This document shows positions 26,661 to 34,453 of a stretch of 64,000 nt of DNA, in pieces (position 1 is the stretch's first letter; each line of letters starts with the position of its first letter). The DNA is from JBIOHP01 sp044449065 (GTDB lineage Bacteria > Bacteroidota > Ignavibacteria > UBA10030 > SZUA-254): assembly GCA_044449065.1 (NCBI GenBank), contig JBIOHP010000023.1, forward strand, positions 1-64,000, written 5' to 3'. Position numbers and translations under genes: made by a program. The notes beneath the pieces were generated by a model. The model did no database searches. It was not told the origin of the DNA and was given only the letters and a program-made list of their open reading frames with translations.

Positions 26661-26703
26661 AGCGAGGCGATTTCCTCCTCAGGCGGACTGGATTGGAATT
26701 TGT
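26661..26703 (+). pseudogene. yifB 3'-end copy G (diverged)
   Basis: AGCGAGGCGATTTCCTCCTC then ACTGGATTGGAATTTGT, preceded by GGCGGGCAGGC. It follows the right end of the GIY-YIG element by 15 bp, the same order as at 18038-18231 and 24952-25118. The frame is broken. Confidence 0.6.
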
Positions 26704-27038
26704 CGCAAACATGAAATAGCCCCGAAATGAACTCACGGCTTCCAATTCACTAAAGCACAAAGCAACTATGCCCAGGACATACTTTAAGAGAGCCTGGCGC
26801 GCCTTGTCGTAGCCGTTTTGCCCAGGGATACGACACCATTGACTACCCATTTTGTTCTTGATTTGTAGGGCAGTATATTTACGAATCGACAATCGCACGT
26901 TCGCCGCAAGGAAATCTCTGCGCTCGTCCTGTAGAGGGTTCTAAGGAATTTAATACGGTCAACTTTCGCCAGTCGTCTTCCATCCAATAAGCGGTAGGCG
27001 TAGAAGACTACTAATCAAACAATAAAGAGTACGTTAAA
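26704..27038. other. Gap without a recognised gene
   Basis: About 335 bases. Two overlapping minus-strand frames (26614-26898 and 26784-26987) could be pieces of one frameshifted gene, but neither shows a domain I recognise. Confidence 0.4.
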
Positions 27039-27365
27039 TTGGAAATCATAACTTTGGTTATTTTAATCATTGCCACATCATTCTACCTGGGTTTTGGATT
27101 TAAGAGAATAATCGATAACCAATCTAACGACAAGACAAAAATAAAAAAAGTAACCGGCATCGGCGGCATCTTCTTCAAGGCCAAAGACGCTCCATCACTG
27201 CTGGCTTGGTACAAGCGGCACTTGGGAATCTATGTCCAAGTCTGGGGCGGAGCTGCCTTCGATTGGACCGACGCCGACGGCAAGCCGGTTGCAGGTACAA
27301 CTGCCTGGTTAATCGATCCGCAAAAAGTAATCACTTTGCCCCGCTGCGCTCCGCAACGCGGCTGA
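27039..27365 (+). pseudogene. VOC protein gene cut by a cassette-like sequence
   Basis: Residues 1-25 form a membrane anchor or signal (LVILIIATSFYLGFGFKRII), then 'VTGIGGIFFKAKDAPSLLAW' opens a VOC domain closely related to the intact minus-strand gene at 28893-29372. After IDPQK (about 27332) the similarity ends and the frame runs into attC-like sequence (ITLPRCAPQRG-stop). Only the first half of the VOC fold remains, so the product is probably inactive. The truncated and intact paralogues lie in inverted orientation around the cassette region. The start codon of this frame is not ATG (TTG). Confidence 0.75.
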
Positions 27366-27379
27366 ACAGACCGTTAGGG
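27338..27379 (+). other. attC-like 3' half-site (L' and R')
   Basis: CCGCTGCGCTCCGCAACGCGG is followed by GCTGAAC (27361-27367, L'-like) and GTTAGGG (27373-27379, R'-like, near the GTTRRRY consensus). The spacing matches the 3' end of integron attC sites. The next gene starts 11 bp after it, as in cassettes. Confidence 0.5.
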
Positions 27380-27389
27380 CTCATCTCGG

Positions 27390-28130
27390 ATGGTGTCAAT
27401 GACAACAACTGACTTACTCTATCTGGCGCTGATAGCGATCCTATTGTTGCTTGACTACTTCGTGCTGTGGCCCACGTTCCTTCGGCGGTCACAAGTTGAT
27501 CCAGGTCAGGCGCGGACGTGGCTTTGGTCGAGCTGGATGATCATGTTGTGGACGCTCGTTGCCGCCGGATTTCTGGTGTGGTTGATCGAGGCACAAGCTT
27601 TGGGGTCACTCAGACTCACTATCCCTCACGGCAGGCGACTGTGGGGCGCAATCGGTCTCGTGTTGGCGCTTGCAATGACTTACGGCCGAACCGTCCTTAC
27701 GATCGCACGAAGCAAGCGCCAAAAGCGGATCAAACTTGCGAACCCACATGTCGAAAAATTAGCACCACATACGCGATCCGAACTAGGCTGGTGGGTGGCA
27801 TTATCGCTGTCGGCGGGGTTTTGTGAAGAGTTCATCTTTCGCGGGTACCTCATCTTTGCCTTTCAGTCGATGCTCGGGTTGTGGGGCGCGGCGATGTTCT
27901 CGGTAGTTGTATTCGCAGCGGGACATGCGTACCAAGGCGCAAAGGGCGTCTTAGCTACTAGCGTCGTTGGCAGTTTACTTACATTGGTGGTGCTGATTTT
28001 CGGATCGCTCTTGCCAGCCATGGCACTGCATGCACTCGCTGACATCGGCCAGGGGGTGGCAGCATGGGTTGCGTTTCGAAAAGTACAGGGCGAGGGCAAC
28101 TTAGTTGCTAGGGTTGGAGAATCAGAATAG
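27390..28130 (+). CDS. CPBP-family intramembrane metalloprotease (CAAX-protease-like)
   Basis: 246 residues, about seven membrane segments. The three CPBP motifs are present: EEFIFR in 'SAGFCEEFIFRGYLIFAFQS', the His of 'FAAGHAYQG' and the His of 'MALHALADIGQG'. The family processes membrane proteins, in some bacteria bacteriocin-related or immunity functions. Base composition is visibly richer in G+C than the surrounding genes, and attC-like sequences lie on both sides, so it looks like a captured integron cassette. ATG at 27390 or 27399 may be used. No integron integrase is in the window. Confidence 0.85.
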   Translation: MVSMTTTDLLYLALIAILLLLDYFVLWPTFLRRSQVDPGQARTWLWSSWMIMLWTLVAAGFLVWLIEAQALGSLRLTIPHGRRLWGAIGLVLALAMTYGRTVLTIARSKRQKRIKLANPHVEKLAPHTRSELGWWVALSLSAGFCEEFIFRGYLIFAFQSMLGLWGAAMFSVVVFAAGHAYQGAKGVLATSVVGSLLTLVVLIFGSLLPAMALHALADIGQGVAAWVAFRKVQGEGNLVARVGESE

Positions 28131-28152
28131 CAGCTCGCCAACCGGCGATAGG

Positions 28153-28203
28153 CCCTAACAACTGGTTACGGGACCGAGATTGGATCTTTTGCTTGCGCCT
28201 AAC
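28153..28203 (+). other. attC-like 5' half-sites (R'')
   Basis: CCCTAAC (28153-28159), just after the CPBP gene, is the exact complement of the GTTAGGG at the front of the cassette, as expected for R'' and R' of one cassette. A second R''-like GCCTAAC at 28197-28203 is followed by AAACGGCAAACCGG. Full attC partners are not seen, so the sites look truncated. Confidence 0.45.
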
Positions 28204-28377
28204 AAACGGCAAACCGGTGCTGGAAATAGTCATGATTATGAAAGGCCTTGCTCAACAGTTTTGCTTCACAGTAAATCTGTCTATTTGTAGTTCGCAAAAC
28301 CGCTGCGTGCTTGCGCCATTCGTCAGCTGAAAAGCGACGCAGCTAATTTCCAGAATTACTTCCATAGGAAAAGAAGA

Positions 28378-28640
28378 ATGACAGTTCAACCTTTTCGAGT
28401 CAATGTGCCCGAGCGAGTCCTACTTGACCTCCGTGACGTATACAGCGCACACGCTGGCCCGAGGAGATGTCAGATTCTGGTTGGACTTACGGTGCCAATC
28501 TTTCATACATGAAAGAGCTTGCTGAATATTGGTTGACCAGATTTAATTGGAGAAAGGTTGAAGAGCAAATTAATTCCTTTCCAAGCTTCGTTGCTGACAT
28601 TGACGGATACATAATCCACTTTCTTCTCATACGCTGGTAT
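28378..28640 (+). pseudogene. Epoxide hydrolase, N-terminal remnant with frameshift
   Basis: It begins with MTVQPFRVNVPERVLLDLRD after AGGAAAAGAAG, continues in another frame as RIQRTRWPEEMSDSGWTYGA then NLSYMKELAEYWLTRFNWRK, and ends in 'FVADIDGYIIHFLLIRW'. This is the epoxide-hydrolase N-terminal (EHN) domain. A missing C in GACGTATA (about 28437) breaks the frame, and the alpha/beta-hydrolase half is gone, replaced by yifB tail H. Confidence 0.85.
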
Positions 28641-28662
28641 GGGTTATGTGAGGGCAGGCAAC

Positions 28663-28710
28663 GAAGCGATTCAGTACAGAAGATTGGATAGGAATTTGTG
28701 GCAATCTTAA
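28663..28710 (+). pseudogene. yifB 3'-end copy H
   Basis: Sixteen codons reading EAIQYRRLDRNLWQS-stop, in frame and well preserved, preceded by GGGCAGGCAAC, a variant of the GGCAGGCAGC junction seen in other copies. It directly terminates the truncated epoxide hydrolase remnant. Confidence 0.85.
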
Positions 28711-28892
28711 CGATCTTCACCATCATGCACGAAAAGGACTGATTCTACGTTAAATACCTTTAAATGTCTTTGCGATGGAGTACTCTTTCGAAGATCAAAA
28801 TGTTGATTAGAATTTTGAAAGGCAAAATAATCTAGTTAATCCACCTGTTATTTGGTCGTCTTGCTGCCCATCTGAACACCGAGTTTTTATAC

Positions 28893-29372
28893 TCAATCCT
28901 TGGGTTCCCATAGTTCAACTTTGTTTCCTTCTGAGTCAAGGATATGGACGAATTTACCGAAGTCGGAATTTTCAATTGTGTCCACAATGGTTACACCTTC
29001 TTTTTGAAGTTGGTCAACAAGTCCCACTAAATTGTCTACTCTGTAATTTATCATAAAGTCTTTTGTTGAAGGCTCAAAATATTTTGTATTTTCTGCAAAA
29101 GGATTCCACTGGGTAAGTCCCTTTTTTGTGCTGTCATCACTTTCTCGCCATTCAAAGCTTGTTCCATATGGGCTTGTGTCAAACCCAAGGTGTGTTTTAT
29201 ACCATTCGTTAATTGCTTTTGGGTCTTTGCATTTGAAAAAAATGCCGCCTATGCCTGTAATTTTTTTCATTTTTGTGTTGTCCTTTGAATTGTTAGTTAT
29301 GATTGATTTGAAAGCAAAACCAAAACAGAATGTTGTTGCTAATGCTATAATTATTAAAGTTATTTTTTTCAT
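28893..29372 (-). CDS. VOC-family protein with N-terminal membrane anchor or signal
   Basis: 159 residues. Hydrophobic start 'ITLIIIALATTFCFGFAF', then a glyoxalase-like fold: 'ITGIGGIFFKCKDPKAINEW', 'YKTHLGF' and the closing 'FGKFVHILDSEGNKVELWEP' with the usual C-terminal Glu ligand. Intact relative of the truncated copy at 27039. Substrate unknown; the anchor suggests it works at or outside the membrane. A start at the internal MKKITGIGG would give a soluble form. Confidence 0.85.
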   Translation of the reverse strand: MKKITLIIIALATTFCFGFAFKSIITNNSKDNTKMKKITGIGGIFFKCKDPKAINEWYKTHLGFDTSPYGTSFEWRESDDSTKKGLTQWNPFAENTKYFEPSTKDFMINYRVDNLVGLVDQLQKEGVTIVDTIENSDFGKFVHILDSEGNKVELWEPKD

Positions 29373-29554
29373 TGTCTGTTCTTTTCACAAAGTTAATTAT
29401 TGTCTGTTAATTTCTTGCTGTCATTTTGAAGTTCCGATGTCCTCCAAGCATGACGCATAACATCTGTAATAACACATTATTTCGTACTTATTTCTTAAGA
29501 ATCTAAGGAATTCCTATTGATAAGTCAATCATTTAGAATGGGTAACGCTGAACG

Positions 29555-29743
29555 TTAAATTTCGTTCGTAACAGTCATCACAGCAAAAATATCTGGAAAA
29601 AAGTTCCAAGTAATGATTTCCCAGTCAAAATGTTTCAGATTCGGTTTACTTTCCCCTTTTTCCCATCTCGCCAGCGTTGATTGATCAATCCCCAATTCCT
29701 TCGCCAATCTTCTTATGCTCAACCCATCCTGAAGCACTATCAA
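29555..29743 (-). pseudogene. XRE HTH fragment (C-terminal domain of a double-HTH regulator)
   Basis: 62 codons with 'GLSIRRLAKELGIDQSTLAR' and WEKGESKPN, nearly the same as the second HTH of the remnant at 20249-20677. The first HTH is missing. The 18 codons after NLKHF are not regulator-like. It might still bind DNA, but more likely it is a leftover. Confidence 0.6.
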
Positions 29744-29939
29744 CAGTGTTGAGCGAAAGGGCTGAACATTCTGAACGCGCCCTTGCGATTGCGGAACGAA
29801 AGCCTAAACCATTGTGTTTGCTGGATTGAGACTATCAAAACGCGAACCCCTCTCGTTGAGATAGAATCCAGGAATAAATCACAAAGTTACGCGGGTGAAA
29901 ATCGCCATTATTCATCCAACAACCATCATAGGAGTTAAC

Positions 29940-30221
29940 ATGTACATCATCGTCGAACACGAGATATCCAATGCCCAGACGTTTTGGGAAACTGCGAAAA
30001 CCGCAACGGCCGGTCTGCCATCGCATCTGAAAGTGCACCAGACTCTCCCCAACAAGGAAGGGACAAAGGCCGTCTGCCTGTGGGAAGCCCGCAGCGTTGA
30101 TGAGGTGAAGGGCCTTATAGAACCGGCGGTGGGAAAGGTCAGCCGGAACACGTACTTCGCTGTGGAGCTCGAGAAAGCCATGGGGCTGCCCACAAGTATC
30201 AACGCCGCAGTTATGAAATAA
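29940..30221 (+). CDS. Small alpha/beta protein of unknown function
   Basis: 93 residues from the ATG at 29940, chosen because GGAG lies five bases upstream; an upstream ATG at 29895 has no such site. The pattern 'MYIIVEHEISNAQTFWETAK...KAVCLWEARSVDEVKGLIEP' suggests a ferredoxin-like dimeric alpha-beta barrel as in monooxygenase-like or DUF4242-type proteins. No catalytic residues stand out. Flanked by accessory remnants. Confidence 0.65.
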   Translation: MYIIVEHEISNAQTFWETAKTATAGLPSHLKVHQTLPNKEGTKAVCLWEARSVDEVKGLIEPAVGKVSRNTYFAVELEKAMGLPTSINAAVMK

Positions 30222-30271
30222 CACCTGCTGCGCGTGACAATGGGCTGGACGGTTCCTGATCGCTCAGCCCT

Positions 30272-30401
30272 TTCTCGCACCATCGCAGATATTTCTTCCT
30301 CTCCCGATATTCGCCCCGAGCACATCCCGCCAAAAAGACGACGGGCAAGCAGCGAGGCGATAACCCCCGCAGGCAGAATGGATAGAAAAATTGGTCAATA
30401 A
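30272..30401 (+). pseudogene. yifB 3'-end copy I with 25-bp insertion
   Basis: TCTCGCACCATCGCAGATAT onward encodes SRTIADISSSPDIRPEHI, colinear with yifB. Then CCCGCCAAAAAGACGACGGG plus CAAGC is inserted, followed by the AGCGAGGCGATA tail and a diverged end (ATGGATAGAAAAATTGGTCAATAA-like). This copy shows most clearly that the palindromic-repeat edge sits inside yifB, immediately before AGCGAGGCGATA. Confidence 0.75.
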
Positions 30402-30511
30402 TGCAACATATGGTAAACGTTATTGTATCAATTCTAAAGTCTAAAGCGAAAATTTTAGATACCTCGTTCGATCATGTAATGTAACACACCATATAGGATA
30501 CCTCCCTCTTT

Positions 30512-30670
30512 TGGGCATATCGGAAACAAAAACGTTGCCAGGCGGTATTTGCTGGCGCCTCGCTCAACACCTTTTCAAAGGATATACAAAAAATGATGCT
30601 TGAACGCGGTATTTCTGTTAATGAACTGGGCGGCAGTAACGAAGGAATAACTTTGGTGTGGGTAAAATGA
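30512..30670 (+). pseudogene. Smr-domain gene, 3' half
   Basis: 53 codons WAYRKQKRCQAVFAGASLNT, then FSKDIQKMMLERGISVNELG and NEGITLVWVK-stop, matching the second half of the Smr gene at 25836-26186. The HGxGxG half is absent. Third partial copy of this gene in the zone. Confidence 0.85.
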
Positions 30671-30796
30671 CGGTGATCCGGGAACGGAAGATTTCCCCTC
30701 CGTGTTTATTTTCAGAGGATTACAACTTCAAATCTGTCAACAATGTTCCATTCAAAAATAAATTGCGATGAGGCATTGAAGCAGGAAAGGATTATC

Positions 30797-31213
30797 ATGA
30801 AAAGGTTTATATGTATTCTAGGTTTTATACTCTTCGGTCTTGGTAATATATCCGCTCAAGCGCCGCCGTACAAGGTCGTATTCGATCTGACCAGCAAAGA
30901 CAGCCTGGATCAGAAAGCGGTAGTCCGGTGGATAAAAGAGATTACAGATGCAAACCCAAAAGCGGAATTGGAAGTCGTTATGTACGGTAAAGGGTATGAG
31001 CTGGTGATGCCGGAAAAATCTGCGTTTCCATCAGAAGTCAAAGAATATCTGACCAAACCGAACGTTACCTTTAAGGTCTGCCAGATTGCAATGAAAAACA
31101 ACAAGATTGATAAAAGCCAGTTGCTGCCGGGCGTGAAGACAGTGCCCGATGGTATTTATGAAATCATCTCGAAGCAGCGTGAGGAATGGGGATATATCAA
31201 AGTTGCGCACTAG
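30797..31213 (+). CDS. Exported DsrE/F-like protein
   Basis: 138 residues from the ATG at 30797, preferred over the upstream ATG at 30743 because AGGAAAGGA lies seven bases before it and a signal peptide (MKRFICILGFILFGLGNISA) follows. The mature part, 'YKVVFDLTSKDSLDQKAVVR' and 'LEVVMYGKGYELVMP', follows the DsrE/DsrF-like fold. The Cys in 'TFKVCQIAMKNNKI' is at the place where sulfur-relay members carry their active cysteine. A periplasmic role in sulfur or redox handling is possible but unproven. Confidence 0.8.
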   Translation: MKRFICILGFILFGLGNISAQAPPYKVVFDLTSKDSLDQKAVVRWIKEITDANPKAELEVVMYGKGYELVMPEKSAFPSEVKEYLTKPNVTFKVCQIAMKNNKIDKSQLLPGVKTVPDGIYEIISKQREEWGYIKVAH

Positions 31214-31392
31214 TATTGTGCACGAGATGTACACTGAATAGGTCTTACGGCTTTTTACCCCAATCTCTTGCAGAGGTTAGTCATTGAAACAAAAATTCTG
31301 GAACTCAATCAAGTTATTTGAGGGACAAGACGTCTTACGCTCCAGTTCCAAGTTTATTAGCTAGGCAATACTGTAACTGTCCCATGCGGACG

Positions 31393-31406
31393 GGATAGGA
31401 ATTTGT
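31393..31406 (+). repeat. Possible yifB tail copy J (minimal)
   Basis: GGATAGGAATTTGT equals the core of the LDRNLW tail in other copies, after a GGCGGAC-like GCGGACG. Only 14 bases match, so this could be chance. The rest of 31214-31599 shows no gene. Confidence 0.35.
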
Positions 31407-31599
31407 AACAGGCCTAATGATGAAGTTACCACCCTCTCAGCCGAAAATGTGGTGAGAAAAACTCCTCATTTTCTGTCTTAATCAAACAAAGAGGTAAAAA
31501 TGTATCCGTTATCCCGCCTTTTGTATACGTCTCGCACGCGTTTCTTTCTTAAATTAATAACGTAAGTTTTAACTTGTTTTTACAATTATAGGATGAATA

Positions 31600-32598
31600 A
31601 TGATGCAAAAACGCAAACTTGGAAATAGTAACCTGGAAGTCTCGGCTCTCGGACTCGGCTGCATGGGAATGAGCTTTGGTTTGGGTCCGGCTGCGGACAG
31701 GAAAGAAATGATTTCGCTTATTCGTTCAGCAGTTGAAAAGGGAATCACATTTTTTGATACTGCGGAAGTTTACGGACCGTTCACAAACGAAGAACTTGTT
31801 GGCGAAGCGCTTGCTCCCTTTCGTGAACAAGTAGTGATAGCAACAAAGTTCGGATGGAAACCGAATGCTGATGGCAGTGGCAGATGGAATGAATTAGACA
31901 GTCGACCTGAACACATTAAGCAGGTTGCAGAAGAATCACTCAAACGATTGAGAGTGAATGTGATTGATTTATTCTATCAGCACCGTGTTGATCTGAATGT
32001 GCCGATTGAAGACGTGGCGGGCGCAGTGAAAGATTTGATTCAGGAAGGAAAAGTGAAACACTTCGGACTTTCGGAAGCCGGCGTCAAAACAATTCGCAAA
32101 GCACATGCAGTGCAACCTGTTACTGCCGTGCAGAGTGAATATTCGTTGTGGTGGCAACAGCCCGAAACGGAATTGTTGCCAACTCTTGGAGAACTCGGAA
32201 TCGGATTTGTCCCGTTTAGTCCGCTTGGCAAAGGTTTTCTCACAGGAAAAATTGATGAGAACACAAAGTTTGACAGTTCCGATTTCCGAAATGTTGTTCC
32301 TCGTTTTTCACCTGAGGCACGCAAAGCAAATCAGTCATTGGTTGATTTGCTCGGCAAAATTGCTCAACAGAAACAAGCAACTCCTGCACAAGTAGCGCTT
32401 GCATGGCTGCTTGCCCAAAAGCCGTGGATTGTTCCTATTCCCGGCACAACTAAATTGCATCGCCTGGAAGAAAACATCGGCGCTGTTGCTGTTGAATTTA
32501 CAGGCGATGAACTAAATGAAATTGAAAATGCTTCTTCAAATATTACAATTCAAGGCGACCGCTATCCGGAACACTTGAAAAAATTGGTAGGTCGTTAA
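31600..32598 (+). CDS. Aldo/keto reductase
   Basis: 332 residues, whole (alpha/beta)8 AKR of the YajO/Tas-like group. Catalytic tetrad: Asp53 and Tyr58 in 'FFDTAEVYG', Lys83 in 'ATKFGW' and His128 in 'LFYQHRVD'. NADPH-binding end 'PGTTKLHRLEENIGA'. Family members reduce aldehydes and ketones with NADPH in the cytosol. AGGATGA precedes ATGATG; either ATG may start. Its codon use looks different from the decayed zone to the left, and no partner gene is adjacent. Confidence 0.95.
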   Translation: MMQKRKLGNSNLEVSALGLGCMGMSFGLGPAADRKEMISLIRSAVEKGITFFDTAEVYGPFTNEELVGEALAPFREQVVIATKFGWKPNADGSGRWNELDSRPEHIKQVAEESLKRLRVNVIDLFYQHRVDLNVPIEDVAGAVKDLIQEGKVKHFGLSEAGVKTIRKAHAVQPVTAVQSEYSLWWQQPETELLPTLGELGIGFVPFSPLGKGFLTGKIDENTKFDSSDFRNVVPRFSPEARKANQSLVDLLGKIAQQKQATPAQVALAWLLAQKPWIVPIPGTTKLHRLEENIGAVAVEFTGDELNEIENASSNITIQGDRYPEHLKKLVGR

Positions 32599-32723
32599 CG
32601 GCAAACGATGAATTTAACAAGAAAGAAGTTGGCATGAGTCCAAAAGAATACAAAAACCATCCTCTAAATTAATTCGATCTCGTCCCTTTCTTTTGCTTGA
32701 CCTGCTGGAGGGAGAGAATAATC

Positions 32724-32851
32724 GTCATCGTATGTTCCGCATCAGCGGAACGTCGCCTCCCCGACTCCGTCGTTCAGGCAGGTGATCTCCTCGCCACTAT
32801 CTACAAGTGTTTTGTAGAAGACGGCAGGAACGAGATTGACGGTTGCAATAA
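32724..32851. repeat. GTCATCGT-type palindromic repeat, copy 4 (diverged)
   Basis: GTCATCGTATGTTCCGC...GCGGAACGTCG, GGTGATCTCCTCGCCAC and GAGATTGACGGTTGCAATAA follow the landmark order of the other copies with more change. It lies between the aldo/keto reductase and kinase remnants. Confidence 0.55.
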
Positions 32852-32865
32852 GTAGTCCACTTTAT

Positions 32866-33195
32866 CTAATCTGTTAATTTAACCTTCGCAAGAAATGCTG
32901 CAAACCGCGGATCGCGTTCTATATTCTTCATCATTGGATCGCCCTTGAGCTGACTGACTCCGCCGTCTCGCACTGTGTACGCTTTCTCCAGCCACTCGAA
33001 CGCATGGTCGACTTCATTGCGGTAGGCATAGACTTCTGCCACCTGGTAGGCAGCATTAGTTGAATACACCGTGATGAGCTTCCCAAGGGCAACATCACGG
33101 TCCAGCTTGGTGTCGTGGGCTTTATAGACGACGCCCATTCCGCCTTCACCAAGCTTTTCGAGTATGCGATAATGGGATATCGTCTGTCCAATCAT
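32866..33195 (-). pseudogene. Ser/Thr kinase-TPR gene collapsed by internal deletion
   Basis: The first 37 residues (MIGQTISHYRILEKLGEGGM, then GVVYKAHDTKLDRDVAL) are a kinase glycine-rich loop. The frame then jumps in phase to 'AEVYAYRNEVDHAFEWLEKA...DPRFAAFLAKVKL', the C-terminal TPR-like end seen in Acidobacteria/Chlorobi-group kinase-TPR proteins. The catalytic lobe is wholly missing. An in-frame deletion of roughly 2 kb from a full-length parent is the simplest reading. The product cannot be a kinase. Confidence 0.8.
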
Positions 33196-33386
33196 CTTCG
33201 CCTCCCGTCTTCGCTTCGCTTGACGGTTCCGCTTTTTGGAATCCCGTTGATAAATCGGAATCCAAACAACGGGAGATCCTCAATATCACAACCGCTCAGA
33301 AAAACATCTCGCGGGTGATATTGGGACATGCCGCCCTCGCCTAACTTTTCGAGAATTTTATAGTGGGATATTGTTTGGCCGATCAC
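33192..33386 (-). pseudogene. Ser/Thr kinase 5' fragment
   Basis: Starts MIGQTISHYKILEKLGEGGM like the intact kinase at 38414, then continues in unrelated sequence (SQYHPRDVFLSGCDIEDLPL). Its stop overlaps the start of the collapsed kinase gene beside it. Upstream-flank and start sequence of a kinase gene appear to have been duplicated repeatedly. Confidence 0.75.
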
Positions 33387-33616
33387 GTGTCAATTGTCGA
33401 AATAATGTAAGATTATAGAATCGTCATAACATAATCAAAATATTTACATTTATCAAATTCTTAGGCGTTATCCGTTCAAGCTGTTGAATTTCGCCCTGTT
33501 TCTCTTTACATTAACGTAAACAATTCCGCCCGCCTCTCCAGCAGCTTGTCGTCTTGCTAACAATGACTCTTTGGATGGATGGGTGGGCAAATTAATATGT
33601 TGAAGGAACAGCCGAT

Positions 33617-34063
33617 ATGACTAACAATGAAATATACTTTGCAGCTTCTATCAGTGGCGGACGACAAGATGTTGATATTTATTTACAACTGATCGAATAT
33701 TTAAAAAACTACGGAACAGTTCTCACCGAACACATCGGCGACAAGGAACTTTCAGTTAAAGGTGAATACCAGACAGACTCCTTCGTTCATGACCGAGATA
33801 TGAGCTGGTTGAGTCGGGCGCATATTGTTGTTGCGGAAGTCACCACGGCAAGTCTTGGTGTCGGTTATGAGTTGGGCAGAATCGTGGAACGTAATGGGCA
33901 GCTTCGGGAGAAGGATCGAAAGTCGATTTTGTGTTTACACAGGCCAAGCGTTAATAAACGCCTTTCCGCCATGATCGCCGGCTGTCCCGGCATTATCAAT
34001 AAAGAGTATCAAACCTTCGAGGATGCTATAAAATATATTGATGAGTTTTTGGTAGGTATGTGA
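33617..34063 (+). CDS. DNPH1/RCL-like nucleoside 2-deoxyribosyltransferase-family protein
   Basis: 148 residues. 'IYFAASISGGRQDVDIY', 'VLTEHIGDKE', 'RDMSWLSRAHIVVAEVT' and 'SLGVGYELGRIVE' are the RCL/DNPH1 motifs; the Glu of 'VGYELG' is the family's nucleophile. DNPH1 hydrolyses the N-glycosidic bond of (hydroxymethyl-)deoxynucleoside monophosphates, cleaning the nucleotide pool. GGAACAG before the ATG supports the start. Monocistronic by position. Confidence 0.9.
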   Translation: MTNNEIYFAASISGGRQDVDIYLQLIEYLKNYGTVLTEHIGDKELSVKGEYQTDSFVHDRDMSWLSRAHIVVAEVTTASLGVGYELGRIVERNGQLREKDRKSILCLHRPSVNKRLSAMIAGCPGIINKEYQTFEDAIKYIDEFLVGM

Positions 34064-34187
34064 TTAACGCGTCTTGCCTAAGAAGGTTCTTGCGTGTGTG
34101 CCATCCTCAGTCGTCAAAATAATTGATAAAATCCCTCGGTTTAGGCTAAGACGCAGGAGCCTCTTACGGTTCATTCCCACCGGGACA

Positions 34188-34302
34188 GAGTGTGTGAAAA
34201 CTCGGATTCATTGTTCGAACCAAATTGATATTCTAACAAAAAGCATCGATATGAGGAGATTGCGACGCGGTGAAACTGCTCGCAATGACTTTTTACACAC
34301 TC
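34188..34302. repeat. Element with 13-bp terminal inverted repeats containing a palindromic-repeat half
   Basis: GAGTGTGTGAAAA (34188-34200) and TTTTTACACACTC (34290-34302) are inverted repeats with one mismatch. Inside are GAGGAGATTGCGACGCGGTG and GCTCGCAATGAC, the right half of the GTCATCRCGA family (about 34254-34288). May be a different small element that captured part of the repeat. The rest of 34064-34453 shows no gene. Confidence 0.5.
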
Positions 34303-34453
34303 GGGGAGGATGTGAACGAGCCAATTAACGCAATCCCCCCCTGCAATTCCACCTCCCTCCGGAACATTTCCCCTGCCTTGTTTTGTTGAGATTAACATAA
34401 TATATTGAACGATGATTCGATGACAAATCACTTATATAATCAAAGGAGAGTCT

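Noticed and set aside
26614..26987. Overlapping minus-strand frames as a frameshifted gene
   Set aside because: Neither frame shows a recognisable motif; they also overlap a repeat end and yifB tail G.
15845..31600. Integrase, transposase or phage genes to explain the accessory zone
   Set aside because: I looked for tyrosine/serine recombinase and DDE transposase motifs in the translated frames and found none. The GIY-YIG remnant is the only enzyme linked to mobility.
32866..33195. Functional small protein kinase
   Set aside because: Only the glycine-rich loop is present; the catalytic Asp and DFG are absent because of an internal deletion.
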